59,226 bases of DNA from Gordonia desulfuricans NBRC 100010 (GTDB lineage Bacteria; Actinomycetota; Actinomycetes; Mycobacteriales; Mycobacteriaceae): positions 1 through 59,226 of the forward strand of contig NZ_BCNF01000063.1 in NCBI RefSeq assembly GCF_001485495.1, given 5' to 3'. Position 1 is the first letter of the stretch, and every line of letters begins with the position of its first letter. This document shows, piece by piece, positions 1 through 10,251 of this stretch. A program made the translations under genes and the position numbers. The notes under the pieces were generated by a model that had not been told where the DNA came from, did no database searches, and saw only the letters and a list, made by a program, of their open reading frames with translations.

Positions 1-906
1 GTGTTCGCCGTCGACGATGGTCATCACCACCACACCGTCACAGCTCGTTTCGAGCAGGGTGTTGTGGGTGATCGACCCACCAAACGCCAACGCCGACTTG
101 TCGGGTGTATCCGCGGGCACCGACAGATTGATCAACGCCGCAGGTAGCGCGGTCACCGACCGATCCCCCGCACCAGCGGCCATATCCAAAACCATCTCCA
201 ACGCGTCAGCCCGACGTCGAGGAGCTTCACGCGGGTCCTTCGAACCATCCGGCTGGGGCACTGGGGCCGAGAGTTTTTCGATCGCCGTCGCCAACTTCTC
301 CCCGACAACAACATCGAGGGAACCCGATACCGATACCCGCCCATCATCGGTCCGCCCGATATCCAGGGCATTCAGATTGCGGTCCTCGTTCGCCGGGCGC
401 CCACCCTCGGTATCCGACGAGTGATGGTCCCCCAACTGATGTGCTCGTGCCATCACCTCAGCCGGTTTCGCCCCGGACAACACCTGCGCCAACAGGTCGC
501 CCTCGAACTCGGCCCAGGTCTCGGCAGTCGGAGCCTCCCCGGCACGCAAGCCGATCTGGTTGAGCCCGCGCACGATCGCGTCCACATGCTCACCCGAGAT
601 CGCACCGTCAGCAGCATGTTTCAGCGTGCGTTCCACCACCGCCGAGGTGCCGATCCGCTGCATGCGTGCGGCGACGGCGGGCGCGAGTCCCATCTCGATC
701 AGCAACGTGATCGGTTTGTGGCCGCGCCGTTGTGCCAAACCCAGCCGGTCGAGATGACCAGCCCCGGCGGCGGTGAGCGAGTCGACGAGGTTGCGTATGG
801 TGACCAGTTTCTGCATGTCCGCGAAGACGATCTGCCCGGTCTGATCGAAACGACAGTTGGTGAGTATGTCGATCACGGTGTCCAGCTCCCCCTGCATGTA
901 TTCCAT
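1..906 (-). CDS. DUF222 / 13E12-repeat family protein, C-terminus cut by window edge
   Basis: The minus strand is open from an ATG at 906 to the window edge (302 codons). The translation has the DUF222 pattern: an N-terminal helical segment, a stretch around VEMARAHQLGDHHS-like residues, a central VSVSGSLDVVVGEKLATAIE segment, and at the edge TIVDGEH, which in this family comes just before the HNH nuclease motif. The HNH part itself is outside the window. DUF222-HNH proteins occur in many copies in Gordonia, Mycobacterium and Rhodococcus and are suspected mobile or nuclease genes of unproved role. Upstream in-frame TTG codons are possible alternative starts; no clear ribosome site decides. 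Confidence 0.8.
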   Translation of the reverse strand, partial: MEYMQGELDTVIDILTNCRFDQTGQIVFADMQKLVTIRNLVDSLTAAGAGHLDRLGLAQRRGHKPITLLIEMGLAPAVAARMQRIGTSAVVERTLKHAADGAISGEHVDAIVRGLNQIGLRAGEAPTAETWAEFEGDLLAQVLSGAKPAEVMARAHQLGDHHSSDTEGGRPANEDRNLNALDIGRTDDGRVSVSGSLDVVVGEKLATAIEKLSAPVPQPDGSKDPREAPRRRADALEMVLDMAAGAGDRSVTALPAALINLSVPADTPDKSALAFGGSITHNTLLETSCDGVVVMTIVDGEH

Positions 907-1032
907 CGTAGCGAACGTATAGGCGATGATCAGCCGAATTGGCAAGTAGAACAAGATTTGTGGATAAGTTGCGAAACCTGTTCACCCTGGGGGTTCGGGT
1001 TCACCTGTGGGGCTGTTGGGATGCCGACATCG

Positions 1033-1240
1033 TCAGCTCACCGGATTGGTTTCGACGTCCGCCCCGTCCTCATTGCTCAACCCAAGCGACGACCGGCCTG
1101 GCAGCGAGAGGGTGCCCTGGCCCGCCGGTTGGACATGTCGAAACCAACCAGCGACCTGTTGGTTGGGTTGAGTACCTCGACCGGCGGAGGTTTCGACACG
1201 ACACGTCGCTCCGCTCCACATCGTGCTCAACACCCTGACG
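1033..1240. repeat. REP-like intergenic repeat units in the 907-1292 gap
   Basis: The 386-base gap between the DUF222 start and the response-regulator stop has no credible gene. It holds several degenerate units in both orientations, recognisable by TTTCGAC or GTCGAAA, by TCGCTCCGCTCC-type cores and by GCTCAACC/GGTTGAG ends. Related units occur near 16.9, 19.4 and 35.1 kb. They resemble repetitive extragenic palindromes; function unknown. Confidence 0.6.
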
Positions 1241-1292
1241 CAACAATCACTTTCGAAGACAGAGCAGGGGCCGAGCCAGAACTCGGCCGACG

Positions 1293-1955
<663 letters not shown>

Positions 1956-1962
1956 TCTCCTC

Positions 1963-3156
1963 TCAGTCCTGCGCCGGTAGCCAGACGTGCAGGATGAACA
2001 TCGCGTCGTCGGTGCGGGTCACCGAATGCCGGCCACCGCTCAGCGCGACCCGTTCGCCGAGGCCGATCAACCCCAGACCGGACGGCGGCAACGACGTCCG
2101 CGCGTCGCCGATCGGCAGCGGATTGACCACCAGCAGGTCGATCCCGGATGCGCGGGCCGGTTCGATCCGAACGGTCACCGTCGACGCCGGCGCGTGTTTG
2201 CGTGCGTTGGTCAGGCCCTCCTGGACGCAGCGATACAGGGTGCGGACGGTACTCGCCGACACCGCGTCGAGGTCGGCCGATCGGGTGTACCCGACGCGCA
2301 TACCGGCATCCCGGTTCTCCTCGATCAGCGCATCGATGTCGGCCGGACGAACCTGCGGGACTTCGGGATCGGCGTCGCCGGGGCCTTCACGCAACACCCC
2401 GAGTACCTCTCGCAGCTCGGTCAACGCGAGCCGGGAGTTCTCCTCGATGGTGCGGGAGGTCTGGGCGATCTCCTCCGACGACAGGTCGTCGCGGAACGCC
2501 AGCGCACCGGCATACATGCTGACCGTCGAGATCCGATGTGCGAGAACATCGTGCATCTCGCGGGCGATGCGGGCCCGCTCCACCGACCGCGCCTGCGAGA
2601 TCTTTGCCTGCTGTTCCTGCTCGGCGAGCATCGCCCGCGATTGCCAGCTCGCGAGAAGCTCACGGCGCGAACCGATGTAGAGGCCCCAGGCGATCAGCGC
2701 GCCGACGATCGCCACGGTCAGCACCACGATCAGGAACATCGGTTCCGGCGACGGCGCCGTCGGTCCGGGGACGATCCGCTCGGCCAGCACGCCCGCGCCG
2801 ATGCCGATGACCGCCTGCGGCACGATCTCTCGCCATCGCCGTCGCGTCGACAACGACACCAGCGCCAGCGCGGCCGGCCCCGACACCGTGATCGACACCG
2901 CACTGGCCAGCGCGGTGAAGGTGCACACCACCACCGGATGGGCCCGGCGCCACCACACCGCGATCAGACCGACGACCCCGAGCAAGAGGTCGATCGCCAA
3001 CCACCACCGTGCATGCTCGATCTGGTACTCGAGCCGACCGGCGGTGGCGACCGCCGAGATCACCAGCATCAGCAGCAGCCGCCAGAGATGCCCCCATCTG
3101 GTCAATGGTGGCTGATAGTCCTCCGGGCGCATGCCCCTCACCGTAATGGGGGTCAC
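1963..3156 (-). CDS. NarL-type sensor histidine kinase
   Basis: 397 residues. The first 165 residues are membrane-spanning (about four to five hydrophobic segments) with little extracytoplasmic sequence, so the signal is probably sensed in or at the membrane. The HisKA_3 dimerisation domain has ERARIAREMHDVLAHR with phosphorylatable His202; the HATPase_c domain has the N box EGLTNARKHAP and the G box GLGLIGLGER. It is the first gene of the pair with the response regulator and is divergent from the ABC exporter 100 bases away, an arrangement typical of antibiotic- or envelope-stress systems. A second in-frame ATG (MRPEDY) eight codons later is a possible start. Confidence 0.92.
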   Translation of the reverse strand: MTPITVRGMRPEDYQPPLTRWGHLWRLLLMLVISAVATAGRLEYQIEHARWWLAIDLLLGVVGLIAVWWRRAHPVVVCTFTALASAVSITVSGPAALALVSLSTRRRWREIVPQAVIGIGAGVLAERIVPGPTAPSPEPMFLIVVLTVAIVGALIAWGLYIGSRRELLASWQSRAMLAEQEQQAKISQARSVERARIAREMHDVLAHRISTVSMYAGALAFRDDLSSEEIAQTSRTIEENSRLALTELREVLGVLREGPGDADPEVPQVRPADIDALIEENRDAGMRVGYTRSADLDAVSASTVRTLYRCVQEGLTNARKHAPASTVTVRIEPARASGIDLLVVNPLPIGDARTSLPPSGLGLIGLGERVALSGGRHSVTRTDDAMFILHVWLPAQD

Positions 3157-3258
3157 CCCGGATACGCCTCATCCCAGGGGTGGGGGTGGTATCCGACTTT
3201 CGGCTGATCCCGATTCGAGCCTCGTGGCCGATGTGGTGGACCGGCCACCCGCGAAACC

Positions 3259-4179
3259 ATGAATGCCATGATCACCGTGGAGAACCTCACCAAACGATAC
3301 GGCGACTACGTCGCAGTGGACGACATCTCGTTCGCATGCCGGGCAGGGCAGGTCACCGGCTTCCTCGGGCCGAACGGTGCCGGCAAGTCGACGACCATGC
3401 GCATCATGGCCGGATTGACCCCCGCCACCGCCGGCCGGGCCACCATCGACGGCCGCACCTACCGCGATCTGGACAACCCGGCCACCGAGGTGGGCGTGCT
3501 GCTGGACGCCTCCGCCCAGCACGCCGGACGCACCGGCGAAGAGATCCTGCGGCTGAGCGCCATGACGATCGGGGTGCCGCGCAGCCGCGTCGACGACATG
3601 CTCGAGCTGGTCAGCCTCACCCCCGAGGAGGCCGGGCGCCGTGTGCGCAACTACTCCCTCGGCATGCGGCAGCGGCTCGGCCTGGCCAACGCGCTCATGG
3701 GCGATCCGCACATCCTGATCCTCGACGAACCGGCCAACGGTCTCGACCCGGCGGGTATCCACTGGATGCGTGGTCTGCTCCGCGACTACGCCGACCGCGG
3801 CGGAACGGTACTGCTGTCCTCGCATCTGCTGCACGAGATCGAGATCGTCGCCGACGACCTCGTGGTGATCGGCAACGGCCGGATCGTCGCGCAGGGCACC
3901 AAGGCCGAACTGCTCGCAGGCACCGGCACCGTCGTCCGGTCCACCGACGACACCGCCCTCGCCACCGCCCTCATCACCGCCGGACTCCGGGCACAGGCCG
4001 CGACCGGCGGAGGGCTCAACGTGGACGCGCAGCCCGCCGACGTCGGCGCCGTCGCCGCCGTACAGGGCATCGCCCTCACCGAACTACGCGCAGGTGACGG
4101 CGCCCGCCTGGAGGAGATGTTCCTGTCCCTCACCGCAGCCGACCAACGTGAACAACCGCTGACCGCAGGAGCCCTGTGA
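3259..4179 (+). CDS. ABC transporter ATP-binding protein
   Basis: 306 residues. Walker A GPNGAGKST at 37-45, ABC signature SLGMRQR at 133-139, Walker B ILILDEPANGLDPAG from 152, and the switch His in LSSHLLHE. This layout, with a C-terminal extension of about 90 residues, is that of ATPases serving ABC-2 type exporters (DrrA/BcrA-like). The next gene encodes the permease and overlaps by a few bases, so the two are translationally coupled. The methionine four codons in (MITVEN) is an equally good start. Substrate unknown; the divergent two-component system is the likely regulator. Confidence 0.93.
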   Translation: MNAMITVENLTKRYGDYVAVDDISFACRAGQVTGFLGPNGAGKSTTMRIMAGLTPATAGRATIDGRTYRDLDNPATEVGVLLDASAQHAGRTGEEILRLSAMTIGVPRSRVDDMLELVSLTPEEAGRRVRNYSLGMRQRLGLANALMGDPHILILDEPANGLDPAGIHWMRGLLRDYADRGGTVLLSSHLLHEIEIVADDLVVIGNGRIVAQGTKAELLAGTGTVVRSTDDTALATALITAGLRAQAATGGGLNVDAQPADVGAVAAVQGIALTELRAGDGARLEEMFLSLTAADQREQPLTAGAL

Positions 4180-4988
4180 TGACCACCCTGACCAACACAC
4201 GTGATCTGCCCGCCACACCGCGGGCATCCCGGGCGGGCGCGATCCCGATGAGCCGCCTGGTCACCGTCGAACTGCGCAAGCTCACCGACACCCGGGCCGG
4301 CTTCTGGCTGGCCGCATCCATCGGCGTGATCTCGGTGGTCGTGGCGGTGGCGATGCTGATCGCCAACCGCAACGACCCCTCCAACCTGTACTTCGGCCAG
4401 TTCTTCGGGATGATGAACATCCCCACCGGGATCATCCTGCCGGTCATGGCGATCCTGCTGGTGACCGGAGAATGGAGTCAGCGCACCGCCCTGACGACGT
4501 TCACGATGGAACCCCGCCGACAGCGCATCGTGATCGCCAAGCTGCTGACGATGCTGATCGCCGCGGTCGTCGCGGTGGCGCTGTCCCTGCTGCTCGGTGC
4601 GGTCGCCAACGTGGTCGCCGGGATCATCGCCGCCGACCCCGCCGGCGCGTGGACGTTCACCGGTGCCGGTCTGGTCAATGCCCTTGTCCTGCAACTGTTC
4701 GGGTTGCTGCTCGGGTTCGGGTTCGCCGCGCTGATCCTGAGCACACCGGGTGCGATCGTCGCCTACTTCGCGCTCCCGACGGCATTGTCGCTGGCCACCG
4801 AGCTGGTGCCGTGGTTCGGCCGCAACATCGGCGCCTGGGTCGACGTCAGTTCCACCAATGCCGCGTTCCAGACCGAGGACTGGGCCACCGGTGGTGAGTG
4901 GACCAAACTGATCGTCTCCGGCATCATCTGGATCGCACTACCGCTGACGTTCGGGATCGCGCGGATTCTGCGCAGCGAGGTCAAGTAG
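4179..4988 (+). CDS. ABC-2 type transporter permease
   Basis: About 269 residues with six hydrophobic segments after a 40-residue cytoplasmic head that contains MSRLVTVELRKLTDTRAGF, a typical ABC-2 permease entry helix. The ATG at 4179 overlaps the ATPase stop as ATGA; a GTG one codon upstream at 4176 is also possible. It is the membrane half of the exporter with the preceding ATPase. Substrate cannot be read from sequence. Confidence 0.88.
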   Translation: MTTLTNTRDLPATPRASRAGAIPMSRLVTVELRKLTDTRAGFWLAASIGVISVVVAVAMLIANRNDPSNLYFGQFFGMMNIPTGIILPVMAILLVTGEWSQRTALTTFTMEPRRQRIVIAKLLTMLIAAVVAVALSLLLGAVANVVAGIIAADPAGAWTFTGAGLVNALVLQLFGLLLGFGFAALILSTPGAIVAYFALPTALSLATELVPWFGRNIGAWVDVSSTNAAFQTEDWATGGEWTKLIVSGIIWIALPLTFGIARILRSEVK

Positions 4989-5120
4989 CCGCCACGGTGA
5001 GGCGGCCGGCGACGCCGACGACACGGTTTGCCCACCGTGCGGGTGGTCGTCAGGAAAAGGTCAGCCGATTCTATGGACTTCACCGGGATTCTTCTCAGCG
5101 ACCGTCGGCACCGTGGTGGA

Positions 5121-6548
5121 GTGACTCATCCCACTCCCCCGGTGCCGCCGTCGTCGTTTCCCCCGCCGCACCCGCAACAGCCGAACCCCGACCAGCCCGA
5201 CCCGCAGCCCGGCGACCACAAAGCGCCCGGACCGCAGGCGGCGCAACCGCATCCCGGGCAACCCGGTCCCGGACAGCCTGGTCCCGGACAACCACAGCCG
5301 GGACATCCCTATCCGGGGCAACCACATCCGGGCCGGCCGAACGCCACCCAGCCGATCCCCGGATATCCGACACCCCCGCCGGGATCGCAGCGGACCGGCC
5401 GACGCTCGGCCACCCCGATCGTCGCCACAGCGCTGATCGCCGGACTCCTCGGCGGGGCGGTCGCCCTCGGTGGGCAGGCCGTCCTCGACCACACCGCGGT
5501 CGGCACGTCGTCGACCGCACCGACCCTCACCACCGCGGCGCCCACCCCGGCCGCACCGTCACAGCCGGGCTCGATCACCTATGCGGCACAGGCGGCGTCG
5601 AAGTACACCGCCGACATCCAGGTGACCGGCGCCCAGGGAGTCGCGGTGGGTAGCGGGATCGTGTTGAGCCAGGACGGATATGTCCTCACCAACAATCACG
5701 TGGTCTCCGCGCTCGGTTCCGGGGCCACCATCTCGGCGACCACCGCCGACCAGGACTCGCATCCGGCCACCGTGGTCGGCACCGCACCGTCCTATGACCT
5801 CGCGGTGATCAAGCTCGGCGGGGTCAGCGGTCTCACCCCGGCCCCGATCGGTTCGTCGGCCGATCTCCAGGTCGGCGAACAGGTGGTGGCGGTGGGGAGT
5901 CCGGAGAGCCTGTCCAACACGGTGACGTCGGGGATCATCAGTGCCCTGTCGCGGACGGTGACCGCCGGCGACGGGCAGGGATCGCAGGTCACCGTCTACA
6001 ACGGGCTGCAGACCGACACCCCGATCAATCCCGGCAATTCCGGTGGGCCACTGGTCAATCTGCAAGGGCAGGTGATCGGGGTGAACTCGGCGGTCGACAC
6101 CGGTTCGGGTGCCTCCGACGGCGTGCAGGCATTCGGCTTGGGCTTCGCCATCCCGATCGACACCGCCAGCCGGGTGGCCAACGAACTGCTGCACAACGGG
6201 CAGGCCACCAAACCCGTTCTGGGCGTGACCGGTTCGATCGCCGCCACCAACGCGGCGGCCACCACCCAGACCTCCGGTGCGCAGATCACCGACGTACAGG
6301 CCAATGGTCCGGCCGCTGCGGCGGGGCTCTCGTCGGGCGATGTGATCACCAAGGTCGGCGACCAGCGGATCAGCTCCTACGCCGATCTGATGGCGGCGGT
6401 GCTGGGCTACTCGCCCGGCCAGAGTGTGCCGCTCACGGTGCGCAGCGGCGGCTCCGAGCACACCGTGACGGTGACGTTGGGCAGTGTGGTGGACACCGAG
6501 CAGACCACCGTTCCCCAGAGCACGCTCCCGCAGCGCGGCCTGCACTGA
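5121..6548 (+). CDS. HtrA/DegP-like membrane-anchored serine protease with PDZ domain
   Basis: From the GTG at 5121 the protein has 475 residues: a long Pro/Gly/Gln-rich cytoplasmic N-terminus with PGQP-type repeats, one transmembrane helix (about 100-123), a linker rich in Thr/Ala/Pro, a trypsin-like domain with catalytic His193 (LTNNHVVS), Asp226 (YDLAVIKL) and Ser307 (NPGNSGGPL), then a PDZ domain (TDVQANGPAAAAGLSSGD). This is the layout of mycobacterial PepD/HtrA-type envelope quality-control proteases. In-frame ATGs at 5028 and 5073 are alternatives; the Pro-rich domain start favours 5121 but no strong ribosome site decides. Confidence 0.92.
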   Translation: MTHPTPPVPPSSFPPPHPQQPNPDQPDPQPGDHKAPGPQAAQPHPGQPGPGQPGPGQPQPGHPYPGQPHPGRPNATQPIPGYPTPPPGSQRTGRRSATPIVATALIAGLLGGAVALGGQAVLDHTAVGTSSTAPTLTTAAPTPAAPSQPGSITYAAQAASKYTADIQVTGAQGVAVGSGIVLSQDGYVLTNNHVVSALGSGATISATTADQDSHPATVVGTAPSYDLAVIKLGGVSGLTPAPIGSSADLQVGEQVVAVGSPESLSNTVTSGIISALSRTVTAGDGQGSQVTVYNGLQTDTPINPGNSGGPLVNLQGQVIGVNSAVDTGSGASDGVQAFGLGFAIPIDTASRVANELLHNGQATKPVLGVTGSIAATNAAATTQTSGAQITDVQANGPAAAAGLSSGDVITKVGDQRISSYADLMAAVLGYSPGQSVPLTVRSGGSEHTVTVTLGSVVDTEQTTVPQSTLPQRGLH

Positions 6549-6650
6549 TCCGGCCCGGCCCGGTGATCGCGCTGTTCCGGCGATCGGTTGGGGCGCAGAA
6601 ACAGACCTGCCCTGTGCAACTCGTCCGCGGCGGGTGCTTAGGTGTTGTCC

Positions 6651-7688
6651 ATGAGTCCCGCCCCGCCGCGCAGCCCCGGCGACCCGTTGCGTGCGATGTC
6701 CGAGGATGCCGACGACATCGTCGCCGACGCCGGCCGTCTGCGCGCCGCCGTCGCCCAGGCCGACGGTGCCGCGCCGTCCGCGCTCACCGCGGCATCGATC
6801 GCCGACGCTGTGGTCGCGGTCCGGCGGACACGGCTCGTTCTCGCGCAGGCCCTCGACGCCGTCGGTGACGTCGTCGGCGGTGACGACGACCCGACCTCCC
6901 CACTCGGCCATGCCCGCATGGCCGCCCGACGGCTGGTCGCACGGACCGGGAGCGAGGTGGGTCATGTCTTCGGCGACCGGCCCCATTCGATCCTGATCCG
7001 GGTGGTCATCACCCTCGCCACCAGCCTGGCGCTGGTCGTGTTCTACCGACTGACCGGGTGGGCCGACTACGCCGAACGCGGTTCGCTGTCGCTGTATCTG
7101 TTCGGCGCGGTGATCGGCAGCGTGGTGTGTACCAATGCCCTGTGTTTCGAGGCCGACCGCGTGCTCGGCGAGCTCGCCGACGGGGAACGGTTGTGGCGCA
7201 TCCTGATCGCCAAGAACCTCACCATGGGCGGGCTGGTGACGGTGGCCGCCGCGCCGGTGATCGCCCTGCTCGCGGTGACCACCGACCTCGAGACGATCGC
7301 CGTCATCGACCAGTTCGTGGTGATGGTGCTCATCTGGCTCGGGGTGGGCAATCTGCTGTCGGTGATCAGCCCGCTGCGGCACGAGCCGCTCGGCGCCCGC
7401 CTGCACGACGGCACCTGGCGGGCCTACCTGCTCTCGTTCGGCATCTCCTACGGGGTCGGCCTGACGGTCAACCTGATGATCTACTGGCGTCTCTGGGCGC
7501 GGGAATCGGCGACGGAACGGTTCGGCGCACCGTCGTGGTCGTTGCAGTTGCTGATGCTCGCCAGCGGCACCCTCATCTGGATCCTGTTGTCGGTACTGGC
7601 CGTCTCCAGTTCGCGACTGCCGTCGGTCCGGCAGCTCCTGGGTCGGGAGATGCTCAGCCGCGGCACACTGCCGACGACGGCCGACTAG
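6651..7688 (+). CDS. Polytopic membrane protein, function unknown
   Basis: About 345 residues. The first 100 are Ala/Asp-rich, soluble and helical; the rest has about six transmembrane segments (for example SILIRVVITLATSLALVVFY and LLMLASGTLIWILLSVLAV), arranged as in ABC-2 permeases but with no ATPase gene next to it. The ATG at 6651 is preceded in frame by a GTG at 6642. It stands alone between the HtrA gene and the convergent acyl-CoA dehydrogenase. I do not recognise a specific family. Confidence 0.75.
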   Translation: MSPAPPRSPGDPLRAMSEDADDIVADAGRLRAAVAQADGAAPSALTAASIADAVVAVRRTRLVLAQALDAVGDVVGGDDDPTSPLGHARMAARRLVARTGSEVGHVFGDRPHSILIRVVITLATSLALVVFYRLTGWADYAERGSLSLYLFGAVIGSVVCTNALCFEADRVLGELADGERLWRILIAKNLTMGGLVTVAAAPVIALLAVTTDLETIAVIDQFVVMVLIWLGVGNLLSVISPLRHEPLGARLHDGTWRAYLLSFGISYGVGLTVNLMIYWRLWARESATERFGAPSWSLQLLMLASGTLIWILLSVLAVSSSRLPSVRQLLGREMLSRGTLPTTAD

Positions 7689-7700
7689 CGCACCCCGGCG

Positions 7701-8834
7701 TCAGGCGCGCGCCAGCCGCTCGAACCGTGCCAGATGTGCATCCGCCGAACCGAATTCGTTCTCGATGACGGTCAGGCGCCGGAAGTAGTGGCCGATCGCG
7801 AGTTCTTCGGTCATCCCCATGCCGCCGTGCAGTTGCACCGAGTTCTGCCCGATGAACCGTGCCGCGCGGCTGATCGTGGCCTTGGCCGCCGACACCGCCG
7901 ATGCCCGCTCGGCAGCCGGGGCGTCGAGGCTCAGCACCGCGAGATATTGTGCGGCCACGGCCTGTTCGAGTTCGATGTACATGTCCACCATGCGGTGTGC
8001 GAGGGCCTGGAACCCGGCGAGCGGACGTCCGAACTGCTGGCGCTGCTTGGTGTACTCGACGGTGTCGGCGAGCACCTTGCGCATCAGTCCGACCGCCTCG
8101 GACACCACGGCCGCGGTGCCCTCGTCCCAGGCTTGCTCGAGCAGTGCGGTGGCCTGCTCTCCCGACACCACCAGCGCATCGGCCCCCACGCGGACGCCGT
8201 CGAAGGCCACATCGGCGGCGCGCCGGTCGTCGACGGTGCGGAAGACCTGCATACCCAGACCGGCCGGGGCATCGTCGCCGGCGGGCACCAGGAACAGCCC
8301 GAGGTCATCGGTGTCGGCCAACCGGGCCACGACGATGAGGTGTGAGGCCAGCGGCGCGGTGGTCACCACCGGCTTGGCGCCGTCGAGCACCCAGCCGTCG
8401 TCGGCGCGGGTGGCGGTGGTGGTCACCCGGGTCGGCACACCGCCGGAACCGTCCTCGAGGGCGGCCAGCGCGAGCAGCGCATCCCCGTGGACGACGCGGC
8501 GGGCGAGCTGGAGTGCGCCGGGATGCCCGGTGCGGGCCAGCAGGCGCGCCCCGAGGACGACGGTGTCGACGAACGGTTCGACGACCAGCGCCGCGCCGAG
8601 CGCCTCGGTCACCACCATCAGTTCCTCGGGTCCGCCGGCGTCGCCGCCCACCGATTCGGGCAGGCAGGCGCCGAGTACCCCGAGTTCGTCGGCGAAGGCA
8701 CGCCACACCTCGGGCTGCCACCCGGCACCGATCTTGGCGGCCTTGCGGCTCTCCTCGAGACCGTAGCGGGTGGCCAGAAAACGGGAGAGTCCGTCGGCGA
8801 GCAGTTGCTGTTCGGCGGTGAGATCGAAATCCAT
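7701..8834 (-). CDS. Acyl-CoA dehydrogenase (second subunit of a pair)
   Basis: 377 residues with the fold of the acyl-CoA dehydrogenase family: an N-terminal helical domain (MDFDLTAEQQLLADGLSRFL), a middle beta domain and a C-terminal helical domain ending in QLHGGMGMTEELAIGHYFRRL, the typical FAD/CoA-binding end. The middle domain is less conserved than in the partner gene upstream. In mycobacteria adjacent dehydrogenase genes of this kind often make heteromeric enzymes acting on steroid side chains or unusual acyl-CoAs. It lies 74 bases downstream of the other dehydrogenase on the same strand, so a shared transcript is likely. Substrate not determinable. Confidence 0.9.
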   Translation of the reverse strand: MDFDLTAEQQLLADGLSRFLATRYGLEESRKAAKIGAGWQPEVWRAFADELGVLGACLPESVGGDAGGPEELMVVTEALGAALVVEPFVDTVVLGARLLARTGHPGALQLARRVVHGDALLALAALEDGSGGVPTRVTTTATRADDGWVLDGAKPVVTTAPLASHLIVVARLADTDDLGLFLVPAGDDAPAGLGMQVFRTVDDRRAADVAFDGVRVGADALVVSGEQATALLEQAWDEGTAAVVSEAVGLMRKVLADTVEYTKQRQQFGRPLAGFQALAHRMVDMYIELEQAVAAQYLAVLSLDAPAAERASAVSAAKATISRAARFIGQNSVQLHGGMGMTEELAIGHYFRRLTVIENEFGSADAHLARFERLARA

Positions 8835-8908
8835 CGGAGGTCCTGTTCGAGTCGTGGACGGTGCGGATCAGGCGGGGAGAGACCAGGTTTCGGCGATGGG
8901 CGCCGGGA

Positions 8909-10150
8909 TCAGAACTGGGGCAGGCCGAGTGCGGCCTTGGCCAGGATGTTGCGTTGGATCTCGTTGCTGCCGGCGTAGATCGAGCCCGCCCTGTCGTTGA
9001 GGTAGAGCAGCGGGGCCACGGCCTGCCAGTCGGCGCCGCTGACATGACCGTCGGCCGGCGGGGTGTAGTCCTCGATCGGCCCGCCGGGTTTGGTGGCGTG
9101 CGGCTGGTAGACGCGTCCCCGGGGGCCGGCCGCCTCGACGCCCAGTTCGGTGATGTGCTGGCTCAGTTCGGTGGACAGGATCTTGAGCATCGACGAGATG
9201 GCGCCGGCATTGCGGCCGGCGTTCATGTCGGCCAGGGCACGGTATTCCAGGATCTCGAGCACCTTGGCCCGGGCCCGGACGTCGGCGAGTTTCGCGGCGA
9301 AGGCCGGCTCGTCGACCATCGGAGCGCCGGACGGGCCGGTGACGGTCGCGGCATGCTCGGCGAGGTTCTCCACCATCACCTGCAGTGCCGGGGCCGCAGC
9401 GCCGCCGCCGCGCTCGAAGACGAGCAGATACTTGGCGACGGTCCAGCCGTCGTCGATCGACCCGAGCACGTTCTTCTTGGGCACGCGTACCCCGTCGAAG
9501 AAGACCTGTGCCTGCACCTTCTCCCCGGAGGCCATCACCAGCGGCTGCACCTCGATCCCCGGTGAGGTCATGTCGATCAGCAGGAAGGTGATCCCCTCCT
9601 GCTTCTTGCCCGTGCGAGAGGTGCGGACCAGGCAGAACATCCAGTTCGCCTCGGTCGCATGGGTGGTCCAGATCTTGCTGCCGGTGCACACCAGGTCGTC
9701 GCCGTCGTCGACGGCGGCCATCGACAGCGACGCGAGGTCGGAGCCGGACTCCGGTTCCGAATAGCCCTGACAGAAGAAGACATCGCCGGTGAGGATTCCG
9801 GGCAGGAAGAACGCCTTCTGTTCCGGGGTGCCGAACGCCACGATCGCGTGGGCGACCATCCGGATTCCCATGGGCGACAACGCCGGAGCGCCGGCGAGGA
9901 CCGATTCGCGGCTGAAGATGTAGTGCTGGGTGAGCGTCCAGTCGCAGCCGCCGTGTTCCACCGGCCAGGCCGGTGCGGCCCAGCCCCGGCGGTGCAGGAC
10001 GGCCTGCCACTGCATGGATGCCTCGTGGTCGGTGTAGACGCTGGTGCGCAGGCGTCCCGCCGACCGCAGTTCCGGGGTGAGTTCGGCGTCCAGGAAGGCG
10101 CGCACCTCATCGCGGAACGCGATGTCCTCGTCTGACCACGTCACGTCCAT
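8909..10150 (-). CDS. Acyl-CoA dehydrogenase (first subunit of a pair)
   Basis: 413 residues. The middle domain has the FAD-contact stretch CQGYSEPESGSDLASL and TGSKIWTTHATEANWMFCLVRT, classical in the family; the C-terminus has SIYAGSNEIQRNILAKAALGLP. The N-terminal MDVTWSDEDIAFRDEVRAFL is typical for actinobacterial FadE proteins of about 400 residues. The ATG at 10150 starts immediately at this conserved segment. First of the two-gene set with the dehydrogenase downstream. The AraC gene upstream points the same way but is separated by about 100 bases. Confidence 0.92.
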   Translation of the reverse strand: MDVTWSDEDIAFRDEVRAFLDAELTPELRSAGRLRTSVYTDHEASMQWQAVLHRRGWAAPAWPVEHGGCDWTLTQHYIFSRESVLAGAPALSPMGIRMVAHAIVAFGTPEQKAFFLPGILTGDVFFCQGYSEPESGSDLASLSMAAVDDGDDLVCTGSKIWTTHATEANWMFCLVRTSRTGKKQEGITFLLIDMTSPGIEVQPLVMASGEKVQAQVFFDGVRVPKKNVLGSIDDGWTVAKYLLVFERGGGAAAPALQVMVENLAEHAATVTGPSGAPMVDEPAFAAKLADVRARAKVLEILEYRALADMNAGRNAGAISSMLKILSTELSQHITELGVEAAGPRGRVYQPHATKPGGPIEDYTPPADGHVSGADWQAVAPLLYLNDRAGSIYAGSNEIQRNILAKAALGLPQF

Positions 10151-10251
10151 CCCGTGCCACCTCTCATCGCTTCCCGCGCCGATCTATCAAATATATGATC
10201 TGCACCAATGTACGACACAGGTCACGTATCGGACAGGGGTGACCCCTCGGA

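Noticed and set aside
5559..7406. A 615-codon minus-strand frame
   Set aside because: Antisense to the HtrA-like protease and the membrane protein, rich in His/Arg/Gly with no motifs.
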